A DNA stretch of 64,000 nt from Ipomoea triloba (lineage: Eukaryota; Streptophyta; Magnoliopsida; Solanales; Convolvulaceae). Below are positions 22,024 through 35,631 of this stretch, piece by piece. The stretch covers positions 24,538,506-24,602,505 of the forward strand of contig NC_044920.1 in the NCBI RefSeq assembly GCF_003576645.1. The letters are read 5' to 3'. The position numbers and the translations under genes were made by a program. Under the pieces are notes generated by a model. It worked only from the letters and a program-made list of their open reading frames with translations, had not been told where the DNA came from and did no database searches. Numbering within the stretch: the stretch's first letter is position 1; every line of letters begins with the position of its first letter.

Positions 22024-23809
22024 TTTTAAAGTTGCAATTAGGTAATTAAACAAGTCAATTTATTTCATCAAGGCGTAATTACCTGTTAGTATCCTGTAAT
22101 AGCAGGTAAATGTAAATATGACTTTTTTTCAAAGAATATGTCAAATAGGCCATCGAACTTTACCTGAAAAATTAATTAGGCCCTCAAAGTTTTTAAAGTT
22201 GCAATTAAGTACATGTCAATTTAGTTCATCAAGTCATAATCAACTGTTAGTGACCTGTAATAGCAGGTAAATGTAAATATGTCTTTTTTTGCAAAAATTA
22301 TGGCAAATAGGCCATCGAACTTTACTTGAAAAATTAATTAGGTCCTCAACCTTTTTAAAGTTGTAATTAGATACATAAACATGTCAATTTAGTTAATCAA
22401 GGCATAATTACCTGTTACTGACCTGTAATAGCAGATAATGTAATATGTCCTTTTTTGCAAAAAATATGTCAAATAGGCCATCGAACTTTACCTGGAAAAT
22501 TAATTTGGCCCTCAAACTTTTTAAAGTTGTATTTAGGTATATAAACATGTCAATTTAGTTCATCAAGGCATAATTATTTGTTAATGACCTGTAATAGCAG
22601 GTAAATGTAAATGTGACTTTTTTCTGGAATAAAAATATGTCAAATAAGCCATCGAAATTTTTAAAGTTGCAATTAGATACATAAACATGTCAATTTAGTT
22701 CATCAAGGCATAATTACCTGTTAGTGATCTGTAATAGAAGGTAAATGTAAATATAACATTTTTTTGGAAAAAATATGTGAAATAAGCCATCGAACTTTTT
22801 AAAGTTGCAATTAGGTATATAGACATGTCAATTTAGTTTATTCAAGGCATAATTACCTATTAGTGACCTGTAATAACAGGTAATGTAAATATGACTTTTT
22901 TTTGGAAAAAATATGTCAAAATGCCATTGAAAATTTTAATGTTGCAATAAGATACATAAACATGTCAATTTAGTTAATCAAAGCATAATTACCTGTTAGT
23001 GACCTGTAATAGTAGGTAATGTAAATATGACTTTTTTTTTGAAAAAAAATATATCAAATAGGCCATCGAACTTTACGTGAAAAATTAATTAGACCCTCAA
23101 ACTTTTTAAAGTTGCAATTAGGTAAATAAGCATGTCAATTTAGTTTATCAAGGCATAATTACCTATTAGTGATCTGTAATAGCAGGTAAATGAAAATATG
23201 AGTTTTTTTTGCAAAAAATATGTCAAATAGACCATCGAACTTTACCTCAAAAATTATTTAGGCCCTCAAACTTTTAAAATTTGAAATTAGGTACATAAAC
23301 ATGTCAATTTACTTCATCAATGCATAATTACCTGTTATTGAAATGTAATAGCAGGTAAATGTAAATATGATTTTTTTGCAAAAAATATGTCAAATTGGCC
23401 ACTAAAAGTTTTTTAAAGTTGCAATTAGGTATATAAACAAGTCAATTTAGTTCAACAAAGCATAATTACCTGTTGGTGACCTGTAATAACAGGTAAATGT
23501 AAATATGAATTTTTTTGGAAAATATATGTCAAATAGGACATAGAACCTTTTAAAGTTGCAATAAGATACATAAACATGTCAATTTAGTTCATCAAGGCAT
23601 AATTACCTGTTCGTGACCTGTAATAGCAGGTAAACGTAAATATGACTTTTTTTTTAAAAAAATATGTTAAATAGGTCATTGAAGTTTTTTAAAGTTCCAA
23701 TTAGATACACAAAAAAGTCAATTTAGTTCATCAAGATAAAATTACTTGTTGACCTGTAATAGCAGGTAAATGTAAATATGACTTTTTTTTTGCAAAAAAT
23801 ATGTCAAAT
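22024..23809 (+). repeat. Second copy of the exact 1,786-bp duplication (right of the N)
   Basis: This is the exact counterpart of 20237-22022. It begins at the first base after the N, and past 23809 the sequence continues normally into the monomer, as expected if it is the start of a contig overlapping the previous one. Confidence 0.88.
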
Positions 23810-26800
23810 AGGCCATTGAAGTTTTTAAAGTTGCAATTAGGTCCATAAACATGTCAATTTAGTTCATCAAGGCATAATTACCTGTTATGGACCTGTAATA
23901 GCGGGTAAATGTAAATATGACTTTTTTTTGGAAAAAATATGTCAAATAGGCCGTCGAAGTTTTTAATATTGCAATTAGGTACATAAACATGTCAATTTAG
24001 TTCATCAAAGCATAATTACCTGTTGGTGACCTGTAATACCAGGTAATGTAAATATGATTTTTTTGGGAAAATATATGTCAAATAGGCCATAGAAATTTTT
24101 AAAGTTGCAATAAGATACATAAACATGTCAATTTAGTTCAACAAAGCATAATTACCTGTTGGTGACCTGTAATACCAGGTAAATGTAAATATGAATTTTT
24201 TTGGAAAAAATATGTCAAATAGGCCAAAGAACCTTTTAATGTTTCAATAAGATACATAAACATTTCAATTTAGTTCATCAAGGCATAATTACCTGTTAGT
24301 GACCTGTAATAGCAGGTAAACGTAAATATGACTTTTTTTTTTTAAAAAATATGTTAAATAGGTCATTGAAGTTTTTTAAAGTTCCAATTAGATACACAAA
24401 AAAGTCAATTTAGTTCATCAAGATAAAATTACTTGTTGACCTGTAATAGCAGGTAAATGTAAATATGACTTTTTTTTTGCAAAAAATATGTCAAATAGGC
24501 CATTGAAGTTTTTAAAGTTGCAATTAGGTCCATAAACATGTCAATTTAGTTCATCAAGGCATAATTACCTGTTATGGACCTGTAATAGCGGGTAAATGTA
24601 AATATGACTTTTTTTTGGAAAAAATATGTCAAATAGGCCGTCGAAGTTTTTAATATTGCAATTAGGTACATAAACATGTCAATTTAGTTCATCAAAGCAT
24701 AATTACCTGTTGGTGACCTGTAATACCAGGTAATGTAAATATGATTTTTTTGGGAAAATATATGTCAAATAGGCCATAGAAATTTTTAAAGTTGCAATAA
24801 GATACATAAACATGTCAATTTAGTTCAACAAAGCATAATTACCTGTTGGTGACCTGTAATACCAGGTAAATGTAAATATGAATTTTTTTGGAAAAAATAT
24901 GTCAAATAGGCCAAAGAACCTTTTAATGTTTCAATAAGATACATAAACATTTCAATTTAGTTCATCAAGGCATAATTACCTGTTAGTGACCTGTAATAGC
25001 AGGTAAACGTAAATATGACTTTTTTTTTTTAAAAAATATGTTAAATAGGTCATTGAAGTTTTTTAAAGTTCCAATTAGATACACAAAAAAGTCAATTTAG
25101 TTCATCAAGATAAAATTACTTGTTGACCTGTAATAGCAGGTAAATGTAAATATGACTTTTTTTTTGCAAAAAATATGTCAAATAGGCCATTGAAGTTTTT
25201 AAAGTTGCAATTAGGTCCATAAACATGTCAATTTAGTTCATCAAGGCATAATTACCTGTTATGGACCTGTAATAGCGGGTAAATGTAAATATGACTTTTT
25301 TTTGGAAAAAATATGTCAAATAGGCCGTCGAAGTTTTTAATATTGCAATTAGGTACATAAACATGTCAATTTAGTTCATCAAAGCATAATTACCTGTTGG
25401 TGACCTGTAATACCAGGTAATGTAAATATGATTTTTTTGGGAAAATATATGTCAAATAGGCCATAGAAATTTTTAAAGTTGCAATAAGATACATAAACAT
25501 GTCAATTTAGTTCAACAAAGCATAATTACCTGTTGGTGACCTGTAATACCAGGTAAATGTAAATATGAATTTTTTTGGAAAAAATATGTCAAATAGGCCA
25601 AAGAACCTTTTAATGTTTCAATAAGATACATAAACATTTCAATTTAGTTCATCAAGGCATAATTACCTGTTAGTGACCTGTAATAGCAGGTAAACGTAAA
25701 TATGACTTTTTTTTTTTAAAAAATATGTTAAATAGGTCATTGAAGTTTTTTAAAGTTCCAATTAGATACACAAAAAAGTCAATTTAGTTCATCAAGATAA
25801 AATTACTTGTTGACCTGTAATAGCAGGTAAATGTAAATATGACTTTTTTTTTGCAAAAAATATGTCAAATAGGCCATTGAAGTTTTTAAAGTTGCAATTA
25901 GGTCCATAAACATGTCAATTTAGTTCATCAAGGCATAATTACCTGTTATGGACCTGTAATAGCGGGTAAATGTAAATATGACTTTTTTTTGGAAAAAATA
26001 TGTCAAATAGGCCGTCGAAGTTTTTAATATTGCAATTAGGTACATAAACATGTCAATTTAGTTCATCAAAGCATAATTACCTGTTGGTGACCTGTAATAC
26101 CAGGTAATGTAAATATGATTTTTTTGGGAAAATATATGTCAAATAGGCCATAGAAATTTTTAAAGTTGCAATAAGATACATAAACATGTCAATTTAGTTC
26201 AACAAAGCATAATTACCTGTTGGTGACCTGTAATACCAGGTAAATGTAAATATGAATTTTTTTGGAAAAAATATGTCAAATAGGCCAAAGAACCTTTTAA
26301 TGTTTCAATAAGATACATAAACATTTCAATTTAGTTCATCAAGGCATAATTACCTGTTAGTGACCTGTAATAGCAGGTAAACGTAAATATGACTTTTTTT
26401 TTTTAAAAAATATGTTAAATAGGTCATTGAAGTTTTTTAAAGTTCCAATTAGATACACAAAAAAGTCAATTTAGTTCATCAAGATAAAATTACTTGTTGA
26501 CCTGTAATAGCAGGTAAATGTAAATATGACTTTTTTTTTGCAAAAAATATGTCAAATAGGCCATTGAAGTTTTTAAAGTTGCAATTAGGTCCATAAACAT
26601 GTCAATTTAGTTCATCAAGGCATAATTACCTGTTATGGACCTGTAATAGCGGGTAAATGTAAATATGACTTTTTTTTGGAAAAAATATGTCAAATAGGCC
26701 GTCGAAGTTTTTAATATTGCAATTAGGTACATAAACATGTCAATTTAGTTCATCAAAGCATAATTACCTGTTGGTGACCTGTAATACCAGGTAATGTAAA

Positions 26801-29800
26801 TATGATTTTTTTGGGAAAATATATGTCAAATAGGCCATAGAAATTTTTAAAGTTGCAATAAGATACATAAACATGTCAATTTAGTTCAACAAAGCATAAT
26901 TACCTGTTGGTGACCTGTAATACCAGGTAAATGTAAATATGAATTTTTTTGGAAAAAATATGTCAAATAGGCCAAAGAACCTTTTAATGTTTCAATAAGA
27001 TACATAAACATTTCAATTTAGTTCATCAAGGCATAATTACCTGTTAGTGACCTGTAATAGCAGGTAAACGTAAATATGACTTTTTTTTTTTAAAAAATAT
27101 GTTAAATAGGTCATTGAAGTTTTTTAAAGTTCCAATTAGATACACAAAAAAGTCAATTTAGTTCATCAAGATAAAATTACTTGTTGACCTGTAATAGCAG
27201 GTAAATGTAAATATGACTTTTTTTTTGCAAAAAATATGTCAAATAGGCCATTGAAGTTTTTAAAGTTGCAATTAGGTCCATAAACATGTCAATTTAGTTC
27301 ATCAAGGCATAATTACCTGTTATGGACCTGTAATAGCGGGTAAATGTAAATATGACTTTTTTTTGGAAAAAATATGTCAAATAGGCCGTCGAAGTTTTTA
27401 ATATTGCAATTAGGTACATAAACATGTCAATTTAGTTCATCAAAGCATAATTACCTGTTGGTGACCTGTAATACCAGGTAATGTAAATATGATTTTTTTG
27501 GGAAAATATATGTCAAATAGGCCATAGAAATTTTTAAAGTTGCAATAAGATACATAAACATGTCAATTTAGTTCAACAAAGCATAATTACCTGTTGGTGA
27601 CCTGTAATACCAGGTAAATGTAAATATGAATTTTTTTGGAAAAAATATGTCAAATAGGCCAAAGAACCTTTTAATGTTTCAATAAGATACATAAACATTT
27701 CAATTTAGTTCATCAAGGCATAATTACCTGTTAGTGACCTGTAATAGCAGGTAAACGTAAATATGACTTTTTTTTTTTAAAAAATATGTTAAATAGGTCA
27801 TTGAAGTTTTTTAAAGTTCCAATTAGATACACAAAAAAGTCAATTTAGTTCATCAAGATAAAATTACTTGTTGACCTGTAATAGCAGGTAAATGTAAATA
27901 TGACTTTTTTTTTGCAAAAAATATGTCAAATAGGCCATTGAAGTTTTTAAAGTTGCAATTAGGTCCATAAACATGTCAATTTAGTTCATCAAGGCATAAT
28001 TACCTGTTATGGACCTGTAATAGCGGGTAAATGTAAATATGACTTTTTTTTGGAAAAAATATGTCAAATAGGCCGTCGAAGTTTTTAATATTGCAATTAG
28101 GTACATAAACATGTCAATTTAGTTCATCAAAGCATAATTACCTGTTGGTGACCTGTAATACCAGGTAATGTAAATATGATTTTTTTGGGAAAATATATGT
28201 CAAATAGGCCATAGAAATTTTTAAAGTTGCAATAAGATACATAAACATGTCAATTTAGTTCAACAAAGCATAATTACCTGTTGGTGACCTGTAATACCAG
28301 GTAAATGTAAATATGAATTTTTTTGGAAAAAATATGTCAAATAGGCCAAAGAACCTTTTAATGTTTCAATAAGATACATAAACATTTCAATTTAGTTCAT
28401 CAAGGCATAATTACCTGTTAGTGACCTGTAATAGCAGGTAAACGTAAATATGACTTTTTTTTTTTAAAAAATATGTTAAATAGGTCATTGAAGTTTTTTA
28501 AAGTTCCAATTAGATACACAAAAAAGTCAATTTAGTTCATCAAGATAAAATTACTTGTTGACCTGTAATAGCAGGTAAATGTAAATATGACTTTTTTTTT
28601 GCAAAAAATATGTCAAATAGGCCATTGAAGTTTTTAAAGTTGCAATTAGGTCCATAAACATGTCAATTTAGTTCATCAAGGCATAATTACCTGTTATGGA
28701 CCTGTAATAGCGGGTAAATGTAAATATGACTTTTTTTTGGAAAAAATATGTCAAATAGGCCGTCGAAGTTTTTAATATTGCAATTAGGTACATAAACATG
28801 TCAATTTAGTTCATCAAAGCATAATTACCTGTTGGTGACCTGTAATACCAGGTAATGTAAATATGATTTTTTTGGGAAAATATATGTCAAATAGGCCATA
28901 GAAATTTTTAAAGTTGCAATAAGATACATAAACATGTCAATTTAGTTCAACAAAGCATAATTACCTGTTGGTGACCTGTAATACCAGGTAAATGTAAATA
29001 TGAATTTTTTTGGAAAAAATATGTCAAATAGGCCAAAGAACCTTTTAATGTTTCAATAAGATACATAAACATTTCAATTTAGTTCATCAAGGCATAATTA
29101 CCTGTTAGTGACCTGTAATAGCAGGTAAACGTAAATATGACTTTTTTTTTTTAAAAAATATGTTAAATAGGTCATTGAAGTTTTTTAAAGTTCCAATTAG
29201 ATACACAAAAAAGTCAATTTAGTTCATCAAGATAAAATTACTTGTTGACCTGTAATAGCAGGTAAATGTAAATATGACTTTTTTTTTGCAAAAAATATGT
29301 CAAATAGGCCATTGAAGTTTTTAAAGTTGCAATTAGGTCCATAAACATGTCAATTTAGTTCATCAAGGCATAATTACCTGTTATGGACCTGTAATAGCGG
29401 GTAAATGTAAATATGACTTTTTTTTGGAAAAAATATGTCAAATAGGCCGTCGAAGTTTTTAATATTGCAATTAGGTACATAAACATGTCAATTTAGTTCA
29501 TCAAAGCATAATTACCTGTTGGTGACCTGTAATACCAGGTAATGTAAATATGATTTTTTTGGGAAAATATATGTCAAATAGGCCATAGAAATTTTTAAAG
29601 TTGCAATAAGATACATAAACATGTCAATTTAGTTCAACAAAGCATAATTACCTGTTGGTGACCTGTAATACCAGGTAAATGTAAATATGAATTTTTTTGG
29701 AAAAAATATGTCAAATAGGCCAAAGAACCTTTTAATGTTTCAATAAGATACATAAACATTTCAATTTAGTTCATCAAGGCATAATTACCTGTTAGTGACC

Positions 29801-32800
29801 TGTAATAGCAGGTAAACGTAAATATGACTTTTTTTTTTTAAAAAATATGTTAAATAGGTCATTGAAGTTTTTTAAAGTTCCAATTAGATACACAAAAAAG
29901 TCAATTTAGTTCATCAAGATAAAATTACTTGTTGACCTGTAATAGCAGGTAAATGTAAATATGACTTTTTTTTTGCAAAAAATATGTCAAATAGGCCATT
30001 GAAGTTTTTAAAGTTGCAATTAGGTCCATAAACATGTCAATTTAGTTCATCAAGGCATAATTACCTGTTATGGACCTGTAATAGCGGGTAAATGTAAATA
30101 TGACTTTTTTTTGGAAAAAATATGTCAAATAGGCCGTCGAAGTTTTTAATATTGCAATTAGGTACATAAACATGTCAATTTAGTTCATCAAAGCATAATT
30201 ACCTGTTGGTGACCTGTAATACCAGGTAATGTAAATATGATTTTTTTGGGAAAATATATGTCAAATAGGCCATAGAAATTTTTAAAGTTGCAATAAGATA
30301 CATAAACATGTCAATTTAGTTCAACAAAGCATAATTACCTGTTGGTGACCTGTAATACCAGGTAAATGTAAATATGAATTTTTTTGGAAAAAATATGTCA
30401 AATAGGCCAAAGAACCTTTTAATGTTTCAATAAGATACATAAACATTTCAATTTAGTTCATCAAGGCATAATTACCTGTTAGTGACCTGTAATAGCAGGT
30501 AAACGTAAATATGACTTTTTTTTTTTAAAAAATATGTTAAATAGGTCATTGAAGTTTTTTAAAGTTCCAATTAGATACACAAAAAAGTCAATTTAGTTCA
30601 TCAAGATAAAATTACTTGTTGACCTGTAATAGCAGGTAAATGTAAATATGACTTTTTTTTTGCAAAAAATATGTCAAATAGGCCATTGAAGTTTTTAAAG
30701 TTGCAATTAGGTCCATAAACATGTCAATTTAGTTCATCAAGGCATAATTACCTGTTATGGACCTGTAATAGCGGGTAAATGTAAATATGACTTTTTTTTG
30801 GAAAAAATATGTCAAATAGGCCGTCGAAGTTTTTAATATTGCAATTAGGTACATAAACATGTCAATTTAGTTCATCAAAGCATAATTACCTGTTGGTGAC
30901 CTGTAATACCAGGTAATGTAAATATGATTTTTTTGGGAAAATATATGTCAAATAGGCCATAGAAATTTTTAAAGTTGCAATAAGATACATAAACATGTCA
31001 ATTTAGTTCAACAAAGCATAATTACCTGTTGGTGACCTGTAATACCAGGTAAATGTAAATATGAATTTTTTTGGAAAAAATATGTCAAATAGGCCAAAGA
31101 ACCTTTTAATGTTTCAATAAGATACATAAACATTTCAATTTAGTTCATCAAGGCATAATTACCTGTTAGTGACCTGTAATAGCAGGTAAACGTAAATATG
31201 ACTTTTTTTTTTTAAAAAATATGTTAAATAGGTCATTGAAGTTTTTTAAAGTTCCAATTAGATACACAAAAAAGTCAATTTAGTTCATCAAGATAAAATT
31301 ACTTGTTGACCTGTAATAGCAGGTAAATGTAAATATGACTTTTTTTTTGCAAAAAATATGTCAAATAGGCCATTGAAGTTTTTAAAGTTGCAATTAGGTC
31401 CATAAACATGTCAATTTAGTTCATCAAGGCATAATTACCTGTTATGGACCTGTAATAGCGGGTAAATGTAAATATGACTTTTTTTTGGAAAAAATATGTC
31501 AAATAGGCCGTCGAAGTTTTTAATATTGCAATTAGGTACATAAACATGTCAATTTAGTTCATCAAAGCATAATTACCTGTTGGTGACCTGTAATACCAGG
31601 TAATGTAAATATGATTTTTTTGGGAAAATATATGTCAAATAGGCCATAGAAATTTTTAAAGTTGCAATAAGATACATAAACATGTCAATTTAGTTCAACA
31701 AAGCATAATTACCTGTTGGTGACCTGTAATACCAGGTAAATGTAAATATGAATTTTTTTGGAAAAAATATGTCAAATAGGCCAAAGAACCTTTTAATGTT
31801 TCAATAAGATACATAAACATTTCAATTTAGTTCATCAAGGCATAATTACCTGTTAGTGACCTGTAATAGCAGGTAAACGTAAATATGACTTTTTTTTTTT
31901 AAAAAATATGTTAAATAGGTCATTGAAGTTTTTTAAAGTTCCAATTAGATACACAAAAAAGTCAATTTAGTTCATCAAGATAAAATTACTTGTTGACCTG
32001 TAATAGCAGGTAAATGTAAATATGACTTTTTTTTTGCAAAAAATATGTCAAATAGGCCATTGAAGTTTTTAAAGTTGCAATTAGGTCCATAAACATGTCA
32101 ATTTAGTTCATCAAGGCATAATTACCTGTTATGGACCTGTAATAGCGGGTAAATGTAAATATGACTTTTTTTTGGAAAAAATATGTCAAATAGGCCGTCG
32201 AAGTTTTTAATATTGCAATTAGGTACATAAACATGTCAATTTAGTTCATCAAAGCATAATTACCTGTTGGTGACCTGTAATACCAGGTAATGTAAATATG
32301 ATTTTTTTGGGAAAATATATGTCAAATAGGCCATAGAAATTTTTAAAGTTGCAATAAGATACATAAACATGTCAATTTAGTTCAACAAAGCATAATTACC
32401 TGTTGGTGACCTGTAATACCAGGTAAATGTAAATATGAATTTTTTTGGAAAAAATATGTCAAATAGGCCAAAGAACCTTTTAATGTTTCAATAAGATACA
32501 TAAACATTTCAATTTAGTTCATCAAGGCATAATTACCTGTTAGTGACCTGTAATAGCAGGTAAACGTAAATATGACTTTTTTTTTTTAAAAAATATGTTA
32601 AATAGGTCATTGAAGTTTTTTAAAGTTCCAATTAGATACACAAAAAAGTCAATTTAGTTCATCAAGATAAAATTACTTGTTGACCTGTAATAGCAGGTAA
32701 ATGTAAATATGACTTTTTTTTTGCAAAAAATATGTCAAATAGGCCATTGAAGTTTTTAAAGTTGCAATTAGGTCCATAAACATGTCAATTTAGTTCATCA

Positions 32801-35631
32801 AGGCATAATTACCTGTTATGGACCTGTAATAGCGGGTAAATGTAAATATGACTTTTTTTTGGAAAAAATATGTCAAATAGGCCGTCGAAGTTTTTAATAT
32901 TGCAATTAGGTACATAAACATGTCAATTTAGTTCATCAAAGCATAATTACCTGTTGGTGACCTGTAATACCAGGTAATGTAAATATGATTTTTTTGGGAA
33001 AATATATGTCAAATAGGCCATAGAAATTTTTAAAGTTGCAATAAGATACATAAACATGTCAATTTAGTTCAACAAAGCATAATTACCTGTTGGTGACCTG
33101 TAATACCAGGTAAATGTAAATATGAATTTTTTTGGAAAAAATATGTCAAATAGGCCAAAGAACCTTTTAATGTTTCAATAAGATACATAAACATTTCAAT
33201 TTAGTTCATCAAGGCATAATTACCTGTTAGTGACCTGTAATAGCAGGTAAACGTAAATATGACTTTTTTTTTTTAAAAAATATGTTAAATAGGTCATTGA
33301 AGTTTTTTAAAGTTCCAATTAGATACACAAAAAAGTCAATTTAGTTCATCAAGATAAAATTACTTGTTGACCTGTAATAGCAGGTAAATGTAAATATGAC
33401 TTTTTTTTTGCAAAAAATATGTCAAATAGGCCATTGAAGTTTTTAAAGTTGCAATTAGGTCCATAAACATGTCAATTTAGTTCATCAAGGCATAATTACC
33501 TGTTATGGACCTGTAATAGCGGGTAAATGTAAATATGACTTTTTTTTGGAAAAAATATGTCAAATAGGCCGTCGAAGTTTTTAATATTGCAATTAGGTAC
33601 ATAAACATGTCAATTTAGTTCATCAAAGCATAATTACCTGTTGGTGACCTGTAATACCAGGTAATGTAAATATGATTTTTTTGGGAAAATATATGTCAAA
33701 TAGGCCATAGAAATTTTTAAAGTTGCAATAAGATACATAAACATGTCAATTTAGTTCAACAAAGCATAATTACCTGTTGGTGACCTGTAATACCAGGTAA
33801 ATGTAAATATGAATTTTTTTGGAAAAAATATGTCAAATAGGCCAAAGAACCTTTTAATGTTTCAATAAGATACATAAACATTTCAATTTAGTTCATCAAG
33901 GCATAATTACCTGTTAGTGACCTGTAATAGCAGGTAAACGTAAATATGACTTTTTTTTTTTAAAAAATATGTTAAATAGGTCATTGAAGTTTTTTAAAGT
34001 TCCAATTAGATACACAAAAAAGTCAATTTAGTTCATCAAGATAAAATTACTTGTTGACCTGTAATAGCAGGTAAATGTAAATATGACTTTTTTTTTGCAA
34101 AAAATATGTCAAATAGGCCATTGAAGTTTTTAAAGTTGCAATTAGGTCCATAAACATGTCAATTTAGTTCATCAAGGCATAATTACCTGTTATGGACCTG
34201 TAATAGCGGGTAAATGTAAATATGACTTTTTTTTGGAAAAAATATGTCAAATAGGCCGTCGAAGTTTTTAATATTGCAATTAGGTACATAAACATGTCAA
34301 TTTAGTTCATCAAAGCATAATTACCTGTTGGTGACCTGTAATACCAGGTAATGTAAATATGATTTTTTTGGGAAAATATATGTCAAATAGGCCATAGAAA
34401 TTTTTAAAGTTGCAATAAGATACATAAACATGTCAATTTAGTTCAACAAAGCATAATTACCTGTTGGTGACCTGTAATACCAGGTAAATGTAAATATGAA
34501 TTTTTTTGGAAAAAATATGTCAAATAGGCCAAAGAACCTTTTAATGTTTCAATAAGATACATAAACATTTCAATTTAGTTCATCAAGGCATAATTACCTG
34601 TTAGTGACCTGTAATAGCAGGTAAACGTAAATATGACTTTTTTTTTTTAAAAAATATGTTAAATAGGTCATTGAAGTTTTTTAAAGTTCCAATTAGATAC
34701 ACAAAAAAGTCAATTTAGTTCATCAAGATAAAATTACTTGTTGACCTGTAATAGCAGGTAAATGTAAATATGACTTTTTTTTTGCAAAAAATATGTCAAA
34801 TAGGCCATTGAAGTTTTTAAAGTTGCAATTAGGTCCATAAACATGTCAATTTAGTTCATCAAGGCATAATTACCTGTTATGGACCTGTAATAGCGGGTAA
34901 ATGTAAATATGACTTTTTTTTGGAAAAAATATGTCAAATAGGCCGTCGAAGTTTTTAATATTGCAATTAGGTACATAAACATGTCAATTTAGTTCATCAA
35001 AGCATAATTACCTGTTGGTGACCTGTAATACCAGGTAATGTAAATATGATTTTTTTGGGAAAATATATGTCAAATAGGCCATAGAAATTTTTAAAGTTGC
35101 AATAAGATACATAAACATGTCAATTTAGTTCAACAAAGCATAATTACCTGTTGGTGACCTGTAATACCAGGTAAATGTAAATATGAATTTTTTTGGAAAA
35201 AATATGTCAAATAGGCCAAAGAACCTTTTAATGTTTCAATAAGATACATAAACATTTCAATTTAGTTCATCAAGGCATAATTACCTGTTAGTGACCTGTA
35301 ATAGCAGGTAAACGTAAATATGACTTTTTTTTTTTAAAAAATATGTTAAATAGGTCATTGAAGTTTTTTAAAGTTCCAATTAGATACACAAAAAAGTCAA
35401 TTTAGTTCATCAAGATAAAATTACTTGTTGACCTGTAATAGCAGGTAAATGTAAATATGACTTTTTTTTTGCAAAAAATATGTCAAATAGGCCATTGAAG
35501 TTTTTAAAGTTGCAATTAGGTCCATAAACATGTCAATTTAGTTCATCAAGGCATAATTACCTGTTATGGACCTGTAATAGCGGGTAAATGTAAATATGAC
35601 TTTTTTTTGGAAAAAATATGTCAAATAGGCC
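23657..35631 (+). repeat. 687-bp five-monomer higher-order repeat, 17.4 copies
   Basis: The rare variant GTCCATAAAC recurs at 23841, 24528, 25215, 25902 and so on to 35520: 18 occurrences, each exactly 687 bp apart. The unit holds five short-type monomers. Their marks are: (1) TTATGGACC with AGCGGG; (2) GGCCGTCGAAG with TTTTTAATATTGC; (3) GGCCATAGAAA with TTCAACAAAGC; (4) GGCCAAAGAACC with TAAACATTTC; (5) AGGTCATTG with ACACAAAAAAGTC and a shortened TTGTTGACC. No base or length difference between copies was found, even in oligo-T runs. Homogeneity breaks at 35632, where a different long monomer begins. Confidence 0.95.
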
